Source: Candidatus Aenigmatarchaeota archaeon (GTDB taxonomy: Archaea; Aenigmatarchaeota; Aenigmatarchaeia; GW2011-AR5). Taken from it: a DNA stretch of 64,000 nucleotides. A program made the translations under genes and the position numbers. The stretch is taken from NCBI GenBank assembly GCA_016180945.1, contig JACPAG010000005.1, positions 1 through 64,000 of the forward strand, in the 5' to 3' direction. The stretch's first letter is position 1. Every line of letters begins with the position of its first letter. Shown here piece by piece: positions 58,096 to 64,000 of the stretch. A model generated the notes under the pieces. It did no database searches and was not told where the DNA came from. It saw only the letters and a program-made list of their open reading frames with translations.

Positions 58096-58347
58096 TCAGC
58101 TTATTCTAGTGGACATTATATGTCCCTTATAGCGTTTGTTTCCAAGTGCGGAATATACCCCGTCTCGTCTCAAGTATATATGTTTGGCATCGCCAAATAT
58201 TCCGTTCTGCGCGTAAGTTATTGCGTCCAAAAGAAAATGGTGAAAAGTGGGGTATTTTTCTGGATCTATTTGGTTTCTCAATCGCCTCTCTAAACGGCTT
58301 AGGTCTCCTCTCAGTTCATCAACAGTAAAATGAACTTCTATTGCCAT
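58096..58347 (-). CDS. Orphan protein, 83 aa
   Basis: Not recognised. Starts MAIEVHFTVDELRGDLSRLE, mostly helical with a C-terminal beta part (KHIYLRRDGVYSALGNKRYK). A GTG three codons upstream is an alternative start. It is convergent with DUF167 with a 9-bp gap. Confidence 0.45.
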   Translation of the reverse strand: MAIEVHFTVDELRGDLSRLERRLRNQIDPEKYPTFHHFLLDAITYAQNGIFGDAKHIYLRRDGVYSALGNKRYKGHIMSTRIS

Positions 58348-58367
58348 TTGAACCACACCTATGATAA

Positions 58368-58940
58368 TTACTTCTTCTTAGCCATTCTCTCGTATAAAAA
58401 CCGGCTGAAGCCCTCCCTTGCTGCGCTGTTTTCAATTGAGAATTTCGGCTGATGCCTGACGCCTTTCTCGTCCGTGAACGGTATAGTGAAGCATGTGATA
58501 TTGTAAACGCCATCCTCTTCCATTACCTGCGAAATTTTCTTCCACTCAATCTTGCTTAGCGGTATTTCTATGCTCCATTCAACTCTCTTGAGAAAACCGT
58601 ACTTGATAAATGCGATGAAATCATTTCTAACCACCAGTTCACCAAGCTCAACAGTTTTTATCGGGTAAAGGAAATGCCCTCCCCAATAGCGGGCCCTGCC
58701 TTTTACTAAGGCAAATTCATTTCCGGAAGGGTCAGGAGAAGTTTCTTTTTTGTCAACAGCTTTATTCAGGGATTGGGTATTTGTAACAGGCCTTTTAAAA
58801 AATCGTTGCAAACGGGAAGTTTGCGGTTGTCTTGAAGGGGCAGGGATATTCTTATGGCGGAGAACTGATTTCTTTTCCTTCTTATCTACGCGCCTCTTCT
58901 TTTCCATCAGCTTTCTGTAAAGCAAACCACGGATAGGCAT
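58368..58940 (-). CDS. Basic unknown protein, 190 aa
   Basis: Not recognised. The N-terminal 75 residues are very basic and low complexity (MEKKRRVDKKEKKSVLRHKN). The rest is a compact beta-rich domain (VELGELVVRNDFIAFIKYGF ... FSIENSAAREGFSRFLYER) that looks like a PH-type or GRAM-type fold. The start at 58940 is set by the leader element (GGGGATAAAG before the ATG). Confidence 0.6.
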   Translation of the reverse strand: MPIRGLLYRKLMEKKRRVDKKEKKSVLRHKNIPAPSRQPQTSRLQRFFKRPVTNTQSLNKAVDKKETSPDPSGNEFALVKGRARYWGGHFLYPIKTVELGELVVRNDFIAFIKYGFLKRVEWSIEIPLSKIEWKKISQVMEEDGVYNITCFTIPFTDEKGVRHQPKFSIENSAAREGFSRFLYERMAKKK

Positions 58941-58981
58941 CTTTATCCCCTCTCCCCTAAGCTTCGCTTAGTCGAGCGCCA
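58941..58981 (-). promoter_or_regulatory. Structured 5' leader element
   Basis: Minus strand: TGGCGCTCGA, stem CTAAGC-GAA-GCTTAG, GGGGAGAGGGGATAAAG, ATG. The stem and doubled GGGGA are the same as in the rpoB leader. Hairpin array 58986-59031 follows upstream. Confidence 0.75.
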
Positions 58982-58985
58982 CACA

Positions 58986-59070
58986 CGAAGAACCAGAGGT
59001 TCTTCGGTGCATCAAAAGACCTTGTCTTTTGATTGTGTTACAATTCTTGCTCCTTCCAGTCGTATCCCAC
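58986..59070. repeat. Two-hairpin array plus short leader variant
   Basis: Hairpins with CGAAGAACC and CAAAAGAC arms (58986-59031). The minus-strand motif GGGATACGACTGGAAGGAGC at 59049-59068 is the short leader variant and lies just downstream of the zinc-ribbon gene's stop. Confidence 0.75.
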
Positions 59071-59072
59071 AT

Positions 59073-59372
59073 TTAATCTCCCTTTTTCTGCTCTTTTTTG
59101 AATTCCGCCTTCATTTTAGGCACGGTCATTTTGTAGCCGCATTTTTCGCATTTAAGCCAGAAGGGACGCTTCCATTCCTGCTCTGCGTAAGCCTCGTGAG
59201 AGCATTCCGGGCACGTGTACTCCACTCTGGCTATGCCGTCGGCTTTTGCCACTAAAACGCGCATCTTTCCGGCCGGCTGACCGCTGCTGCTCTTTGCGCT
59301 TCTTTGCGTGTGATATAAGCAGTCAGACGGCTTTATGCCGTTCTTCTGGACATATTCCTGTATTTTTGACAT
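59073..59372 (-). CDS. Zinc-ribbon protein, 99 aa
   Basis: One treble-clef/zinc-ribbon site: YTCPECSHEAYAEQEWKRPF followed by WLKCEKCGYKM, that is two CxxC pairs 21 residues apart. The N-terminus (MSKIQEYVQKNGIKPSDCLY) is helical. Archaeal proteins of this type are annotated as zinc-ribbon proteins of unknown role, probably in RNA or ribosome biology. The start at 59372 was chosen over an ATG three codons upstream. Confidence 0.7.
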   Translation of the reverse strand: MSKIQEYVQKNGIKPSDCLYHTQRSAKSSSGQPAGKMRVLVAKADGIARVEYTCPECSHEAYAEQEWKRPFWLKCEKCGYKMTVPKMKAEFKKEQKKGD

Positions 59373-59482
59373 GATTATCACTTATTTACTATGCCGGTTT
59401 AGATAGATAAACGTTTTAGATTTATATAGTGGCTGATTGCTTAATGTCTTAAAGGTTTCGGAAATAGAGTAAGAACATTATC

Positions 59483-60468
59483 ATGCCGCAGCTACCACAA
59501 TTTTTTGATGCAACGCAATTTGAACCGCAATTAGCCGGACCAGAACGACAGAGAAAACCGAAAGCTCTCGCTTTACGGACCTGGCAACCGGGAGAAGCTA
59601 CGAGGTTACAAACCCAGAAACTGTGCTGTATGTTGCGTACGATTCGCCTTCTTATGGTCTGCCAAAAGGCGAGCCCTATCCATCAAAAGAAGCCTATATG
59701 CAACAGATGTGGACTGGTCATGCTGTAGTAATAAGCGGTCCTTATGACGATATTTTTACGCTAAGCAAAGATTTTCAAATACCCCGTCAGATTTCAATAT
59801 TAGGAATTGCAGGCTCAGGAATGCTGTATGTTCCACGTCGCGACACAGTTGTCAGACGACGCCTTAGAGATGGGAGAACTATAGTGCTGCAGCAGTCTGA
59901 GTATGATGACAGAATTGATGCTTATTTGCTAAGCAACCATCCGGGAATGCATACTGATGAATTATCCAGGGATGTTTGTGACTTAAACAACCCGAGACTA
60001 GGTTTACAGGACAAGTTCAGAGGAAGACTGCTTGTCGGGGATAAAGATGAAATTTTGCCTGACTTTAGATATGTTATGGAGGATTCGCTAGTAGGAAGTC
60101 TTATATATCGAGGTAAAGACCCGTTTACAAGACTACCTGTCTATTGCGCTCCTGCGCCTGCTGAATGGATTTCATTGGAATTGAACAGTTCAACAATGCC
60201 GGAAGTTCAAGCTGTGCGCAAACAGGCGGTCAAAAAAACCGGCAGCGAATCGCGGTGGAACAAAGAAACATTGTCCCATAACGAACAGCAAATCAGATTA
60301 TGGCTAGAAGAGATACCTTTTGGTAAGCTCATGTTGCACCGCAGATTTGCTTTGCTGAGACCTACAGACACTATAGGAAATGAATTCTCCCCGGAAGAAG
60401 AAAAAGCCAGATTTGATGAACGCGGCAACTGGCTAGGTCCAAGGCTGCAAGTAACTTATCTTTATTGA
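59483..60468 (+). CDS. Orphan protein with an apparent N-terminal frameshift
   Basis: Not recognised. The first frame starts MPQLPQFFDATQFEPQLAGP and continues to about 59560. From there the good frame is one base back, reading ESSRFTDLATGRSYEVTNPE and then LYVAYDSPSYGLPKGE to the end (TYLY). An A-rich stretch near 59550-59557 is a likely site of a one-base loss. The first ATG fully in the downstream frame would start only at 59704, and CTG/GTG codons at about 59620-59623 are alternatives. Soluble; orphan-class codon use. Confidence 0.55.
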
Positions 60469-61281
60469 TTATGCAAGCGCAGCAACGAGAAACGTTATCT
60501 GGGCAATTAACATGGCAATTTTTGATATTTTTGCGCTGCGTTTCGCGTAAACAATCGATGCAAGAAAAACAATATCAGCAATGCCTATGAAAAAGAGGTA
60601 AACTTCCCCCATGCGGAAAATATTCAGCAGGTACGGCACAAAGCTCAGAATTACCGCAAACAATATAAATGTGCTGGCTATCATCCTGGCACGCAACACG
60701 CCGTATTTTATTGGAAGACTATTAACACTGGCCGTTCTGTCGCCCATCATGTCGTCTATGCTCTTGTAAATCTCGCGGCCTGTGTTCGCAAGAAATGCGA
60801 GCAATGCCAAAGACAGGACTGGCAGGACGTTCAGATTTACCAGGCCGCCAAAGATAAAGGTAAGCGCAACGAGCAGGCTTATCGCAAGATTTCCGACTAA
60901 AATCATTTTTTTCATCTTCCAGGCGTAGAGTATCAGCAAAGCAGAAGTCAGGACCGCAACAGCAAACGCCGGGACGCCGATAAAGTAAGAGACAGAAATG
61001 CCGGCAGCAAAGAGAATTATGGAAAAGGCCAGGGCCGTATTCTTGCTTATTTTACCAGCAGGTATTGGCCTTTTCGGCTTGTTGACCCTGTCGATTTCAA
61101 CATCAAAATAGTCGTTCATGACCATGCCGGCAGCGCATACGAGGAAAGCGGCGATTAATGCGTAAATAACAGGCGCAGAAGGGTAAATAGGCAGGCCGGC
61201 GATCAATGAGCCGACATAGACAGCGAAAGAAGCCATGACGCAATTCAGCGGACGGATGATTGTTAAGTAAGCGAAAGGCAT
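60469..61281 (-). CDS. UbiA-family prenyltransferase, probable digeranylgeranylglyceryl phosphate synthase
   Basis: A 270-aa polytopic membrane enzyme. Aspartate motifs NDYFDVEIDRVNKPKRPIPA (near residue 57) and NTGREIYKSIDDMMGDRTAS (near residue 167) bind prenyl diphosphate with Mg. This pattern fits DGGGP synthase, which adds the second geranylgeranyl chain to GGGP in archaeal lipid synthesis. About eight to nine membrane helices. Together with the tetraether-synthase-like gene it suggests own-lipid synthesis. Its stop abuts the orphan gene's end. Confidence 0.85.
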   Translation of the reverse strand: MPFAYLTIIRPLNCVMASFAVYVGSLIAGLPIYPSAPVIYALIAAFLVCAAGMVMNDYFDVEIDRVNKPKRPIPAGKISKNTALAFSIILFAAGISVSYFIGVPAFAVAVLTSALLILYAWKMKKMILVGNLAISLLVALTFIFGGLVNLNVLPVLSLALLAFLANTGREIYKSIDDMMGDRTASVNSLPIKYGVLRARMIASTFILFAVILSFVPYLLNIFRMGEVYLFFIGIADIVFLASIVYAKRSAKISKIAMLIAQITFLVAALA

Positions 61282-61335
61282 GACAGCATTTGGAAAGAAA
61301 TCCTTTAAAAGATTTTAAGCATGGAATTATTGATT

Positions 61336-61524
61336 TTACTTTCCTTTTATTCCCCGCCTCTCTTTTGCCTTTAGCCTCAGGTCTTTTGAGCCGCAGCGCC
61401 TGCATTTTATTTTTCCTTTCTTCACCTTTTCGGGCAGCGCCCTTACGCGCGCATTGCATTTTATGCAGATGAAAACATTCTGGAAGAGCCGTTTCATGAC
61501 GACCGGCGGAAGCTTTCGCGGCAT
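61336..61524 (-). CDS. rpl40e: 50S ribosomal protein L40e
   Basis: A 62-aa zinc-binding ribosomal protein: ICIKCNARVRALPEKVKKGK, then KCRRCGSKDLRLKAKERRG. The two CxxC pairs and the terminal basic run are typical of L40e. An extra ten residues precede the usual start (MKRLFQNVF is an alternative ATG). Confidence 0.9.
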   Translation of the reverse strand: MPRKLPPVVMKRLFQNVFICIKCNARVRALPEKVKKGKIKCRRCGSKDLRLKAKERRGIKGK

Positions 61525-61584
61525 ATAATCACAACAGTATACTAGACATTCAAATATTTAAGTTACATCTTTCATTAAATTCAA

Positions 61585-62043
61585 ATGAGGATGAGAAAGT
61601 TTCTAGCGTTACCACTGCACCATATTGATACTTCTGTTCTAATAGAACCAGAGAAAACTGAAGATGGTAGGTACTGTAGGAAATATCTACAAAAAATTGG
61701 CTACAATTATAGGGGCACTTTATCATTTCCTGTACTAAGTGAATTGTTCTTGAAAATAGTTGGACTTGAAGTTGAAGAGGAAAAATTAATTATTCTTAGG
61801 TTTATTGCATATCTAAGAAAATATAAACATGTGACTTTTTATTCTCCAAAGAAAATAGCCGATATACTTAAGGATTTGAATGGGCTTGACAACAGGTTAG
61901 GCCCCATTGATACAAATATCATAGCAGCATCTATTGAACACAAAGCAAGAAATCTAGTTACATTAGATAAACAGTTGGTACACCACAAATCTGTAGAAGA
62001 AAAATTTGGGTTAACGATTTCACACCCTAAAGAATTCATTTAA
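61585..62043 (+). CDS. PIN-domain protein (putative VapC-like ribonuclease)
   Basis: A 152-aa protein with PIN-fold acidic residues: HHIDTSVLIEP, PVLSELFLK, and GPIDTNIIAASIEHKARNLV followed by TLDKQL. These match the four-acid site of VapC-type single-strand RNases. A/T-rich. No typical VapB antitoxin precedes it; a tiny lysine-rich frame on the opposite strand overlaps its end. It may be a stand-alone PIN nuclease. Confidence 0.8.
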   Translation: MRMRKFLALPLHHIDTSVLIEPEKTEDGRYCRKYLQKIGYNYRGTLSFPVLSELFLKIVGLEVEEEKLIILRFIAYLRKYKHVTFYSPKKIADILKDLNGLDNRLGPIDTNIIAASIEHKARNLVTLDKQLVHHKSVEEKFGLTISHPKEFI

Positions 62044-62128
62044 ATTTAATTTTTTTCATCTTTTCGAATATATGTCTTTTATCAATTTCTTTTAAAAGCT
62101 TCTCAAATTCTTTTTGTTCTTTTGTCAT
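62036..62128 (-). CDS. Possible 30-aa basic peptide convergent with the PIN gene
   Basis: MTKEQKEFEKLLKEIDKRHI plus ten more residues, a charged amphipathic helix. TTTAAATATAG upstream is TATA-like. It overlaps the PIN gene's stop by 8 bp. Could be an antisense-encoded partner or chance. Confidence 0.3.
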   Translation of the reverse strand: MTKEQKEFEKLLKEIDKRHIFEKMKKIKFK

Positions 62129-62161
62129 AACCTAATCTATTTCATAAACTATATTTAAAGC

Positions 62162-62971
62162 TTAGGGTTTCATTTCCTTTAATCTTGCTACCCTCGTTTC
62201 AAGCGGCGGATGACTGGAAAACAAGCCCGCCAACGATGCGCCGGAAAAGGGATTCACGATAAACAGGTGGCTTGTGGCAGAGTTGCCTTGCAGCGGCGTT
62301 GCTTTGGCGTGGGCAGAAATTTTCTGCAGCGCGCTTATCAGATCCTCTGGATTTGACAGCATCGCGCCTGTCTTGTCTGCTGAAAGCTCGCGGGAACGGG
62401 AAATTGCCAGACGCACCAGAGTCGCTGCCACCGGCGCCAAAAAGAACAGCAGCACAAAGCTCAGCGCATTCCTGTTTTTCTGGTCGCTTCCGTAGAATAG
62501 TACGTATGCAAGCCATGAAATGGCTCCGGCAATTGTAGCCGCTAATGTCCCTATAAGAACGTCTTTGTTCGTTACATGCCCGATTTCATGGGAAAGCACG
62601 GCCTCAATTTCTTTGTCGTTCAATTTGTCAACCAACCCTTTTGTCACGGCAATAGCGGCGTGTTTTGCATTCCTGCCTGTAGCAAAGGCATTGGGCACAT
62701 CCATGTTCACGATGTAGAGAGGCGGCTTCGGGATGCCTGCCTTTTCGGCTATCTTTTCAACTATGTGATTCATCTTTCTGTCACCATAAGGCTTCGCGCC
62801 GTATAGCGCGAGAACAAACTTGTCGGCGTACCAGTATGAAAAAAAGTTTGTTGCGAACGCAAGGACCAAACCCAGGGACATGCCGCCAATCCCGCCGAAA
62901 TAGAAGCCTATGGCCAGAAATATGCCCGTCAAAAATCCCAGCAGCAAAACAGCCCTTAGCATTGATGACAT
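62162..62971 (-). CDS. htpX: Membrane metalloprotease HtpX (M48)
   Basis: A 269-aa M48 protease. Zinc site LSHEIGHVTNKD (HExxH) near residue 130, and the third ligand in SRELSADKTGAML. Two N-terminal and two central hydrophobic helices, as in HtpX. It degrades misfolded membrane proteins in bacteria and presumably here. I start at MSSMLRAVLLL (62971); ATG 62977 (MYMSS) is only one base from the leader GGGG and less likely. Confidence 0.92.
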   Translation of the reverse strand: MSSMLRAVLLLGFLTGIFLAIGFYFGGIGGMSLGLVLAFATNFFSYWYADKFVLALYGAKPYGDRKMNHIVEKIAEKAGIPKPPLYIVNMDVPNAFATGRNAKHAAIAVTKGLVDKLNDKEIEAVLSHEIGHVTNKDVLIGTLAATIAGAISWLAYVLFYGSDQKNRNALSFVLLFFLAPVAATLVRLAISRSRELSADKTGAMLSNPEDLISALQKISAHAKATPLQGNSATSHLFIVNPFSGASLAGLFSSHPPLETRVARLKEMKP

Positions 62972-63113
62972 ATACATCCCCTTTGCTTCGCAACTTGAAG
63001 AAAGCAAGCAATGAGCTTTGCTCATTGATGCATCGGAGAATCCCTGATTCTCCGCTTGCAGAGCTTTCTTGAGTCGCCAAAATGCTTCGCATTTTGCGCG
63101 AAGTCGATAGCCA
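62972..63113 (-). promoter_or_regulatory. Leader element of htpX with a large hairpin-array insertion
   Basis: Minus strand: TGGCTATCGACT, a GCAAAATGCGAAGCATTTTG hairpin, then GGCGACTC and an AAGAAAGC/GCTTTCTT outer stem enclosing two hairpins (GGAGAATC and CAATGAGC arms, ATGCAT linker). The leader then closes with TTGC-GAA-GCAA and GGGGATG. The enclosed pair is the reverse-oriented relative of the array inside tRNA-Tyr. Confidence 0.75.
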
Positions 63114-63119
63114 TTTTAT

Positions 63120-63650
63120 TTATTTAGACTTTAGGTATTCTTTGTATTTCTCAGACCAGTCTATGTTACCTATACGCAAGTGTTTATATTTCTTTGGATT
63201 TTTTAAAATTCTTCCTATAATAACGGCGACCGCATCAGGCTTTTTGTTGCTCGTATCTATTTCGCAGGCATTTTTTGATTCTGCTGAGATTTCATCCAAT
63301 ATCTCCGCTTCTACGTTTTCTTTTATTTTTCTTTTGCTCCATTCTTTTCTATTTAGCCGTTTTTCAAGGACGCGCGGATTGCATCTCAAAATAATGACGA
63401 TGTCGGAATCGATAAGATGGGAAAGATGGCCATCTATTATATTTATTTTCCTTTTTACCAGATGTTTTTTAACAGTTTTCTGCAGGTCCTTTACATCAAT
63501 AATCTTTGTCTTTCTGGATTTATCCCATCCGGAATCCAATTCATTCAGCAACTTGCTTATGCTTATCAGATTTGCATCCAGTCTTTTAACAAGGACCTTG
63601 GCAACGGCTGTCTTTCCTGTTCCCGGAGTTCCGGATATCGAAACAATCAT
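63120..63650 (-). CDS. Adenylate kinase-like NTPase (AK6/Fap7 family)
   Basis: A 176-aa P-loop protein with GTPGTGKTAVAKVL at the N-terminus, NIIDGHLSHLIDSDIVIILR in the middle and RLNRKEWSKRKIKENVEAEI. This is the archaeal AK6/Fap7 type, which acts in 40S/30S subunit maturation in eukaryotes and has adenylate kinase activity. Length is normal. Confidence 0.88.
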   Translation of the reverse strand: MIVSISGTPGTGKTAVAKVLVKRLDANLISISKLLNELDSGWDKSRKTKIIDVKDLQKTVKKHLVKRKINIIDGHLSHLIDSDIVIILRCNPRVLEKRLNRKEWSKRKIKENVEAEILDEISAESKNACEIDTSNKKPDAVAVIIGRILKNPKKYKHLRIGNIDWSEKYKEYLKSK

Positions 63651-63719
63651 AACAGGATTTATGACAGCTCTCTTTTTAAGCAGACAAGTAAGCCGAAAGC
63701 AAAGCAGAAAATACAGTAC

Positions 63720-64000
63720 TCACTTCTGCCCGAAAAGCCCTGCCAGGGCCTTTATTATCCCGTCAAATACCGCCCTGATGGAATTGATTATGCTGTCGAC
63801 GAAAGAAAGCGGCAGCTCTAGCTTGTAGACTATGACAGATGCAGAGGTGCTTGTTATTGAATCTGCCATGGCGGATGCACTTATTTTTCTTATCCCTGCT
63901 ACTGCGGCTGTCAGGTTGAAATAAGCGTCTTTCTTTTCAAGCGGCTCTAAAGTCATCTGCGCTTCTCCTGAAAAATTATCGAACTCTAACCTGAGGACTG
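63720..64000 (-). CDS. Unknown protein, C-terminal part (gene continues past the window)
   Basis: The frame is open from the right edge (VLRLEFDNFSGEAQ before the first internal ATG at 63956) and ends at 63720. The visible 93 residues include a strand-rich part and a C-terminal amphipathic helix that ends IIKALAGLFGQK. No family recognised. The true start lies outside the window. Confidence 0.6.
   Translation of the reverse strand, partial: VLRLEFDNFSGEAQMTLEPLEKKDAYFNLTAAVAGIRKISASAMADSITSTSASVIVYKLELPLSFVDSIINSIRAVFDGIIKALAGLFGQK

Noticed and set aside
59049..59068. CGACTGGAAGGAGC as an SRP RNA domain IV loop (GGAAG)
   Set aside because: No surrounding SRP RNA helices; the motif recurs with the leader box and fits a short version of the leader hairpin.

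Overview
This is a chromosomal window from an archaeon. The evidence is an archaeal RNA polymerase block (rpoH, an unsplit rpoB, rpoA1, rpoA2), an archaeal L30e-nusA-S12-S7-EF-2 gene order, SRP54, the proteasome alpha subunit, SepF, L40e, a UbiA-type archaeal lipid prenyltransferase and a tetraether-synthase-like radical SAM enzyme. The tRNA genes carry several non-canonical introns, genes are short and packed, and there are many orphan proteins. Together these suggest a DPANN-type lineage; Micrarchaeota (ARMAN-like) or a neighbouring group is my best guess, and it is an inference.

Layout. 1-1260 holds a frameshifted diphthamide gene (dph2), a small unknown and rpoL. 1264-17050 alternates conserved single genes (PHP phosphoesterase, endonuclease III, DUF2203, DUF4143 ATPase, ThiF-like, MFS transporter, sepF, EF1A-like, psmA, srp54) with orphan genes, mostly on the minus strand. 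17177-24573 holds a DUF255 thioredoxin protein, a restriction-modification-like module (endonuclease VII-like nuclease, DNA methyltransferase, ribbon-helix-helix protein), an endonuclease IV homologue, the tetraether-synthase-like enzyme and a ferredoxin. 24576-31582 is a cluster of large orphan proteins built from shared helix-turn-helix-like modules. 31831-46468 (minus) is the information-processing block, from 5S rRNA, tRNA-Asp and tRNA-Lys through rpoH, rpoB, rpoA1, rpoA2, L30e, nusA, S12 and S7 to EF-2, with two unexpected extra genes. 46584-57477 is accessory: a bacterial-looking acyl-CoA dehydrogenase, a MITE, intron-rich tRNA-Tyr and tRNA-Thr, a toxin-antitoxin pair and membrane proteins. 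57474-64000 holds small conserved genes (DUF167, zinc ribbon, L40e, PIN, HtpX, AK6), the UbiA prenyltransferase and a partial gene.

The most striking signals are not protein genes. (1) A structured 5' leader recurs about sixteen times: TGGCNNTCGACT, then a stem with a GGA or GAA loop, then AGGGGA a few bases before the start codon. It precedes rpoA1, rpoB, nusA, psmA, htpX and others, and one copy abuts tRNA-Asp. Its stems vary in a compensatory way. (2) Arrays of short perfect hairpins joined by GATGCA linkers occur in intergenic DNA, inside several leaders and inside a tRNA intron. (3) Three tRNAs have introns outside the canonical site (T-arm, D-loop, anticodon stem). The D-loop introns of tRNA-Tyr and tRNA-Thr are homologous, and only the tRNA-Tyr copy holds a hairpin array. 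(4) Several palindromic element families show compensatory changes between copies, and one perfect MITE has a 9-bp target duplication.

Functional links: Dph2 would modify the EF-2 encoded here. UbiA and the tetraether-synthase-like enzyme point to the cell making its own archaeal tetraether lipids. SepF fits FtsZ-based division.
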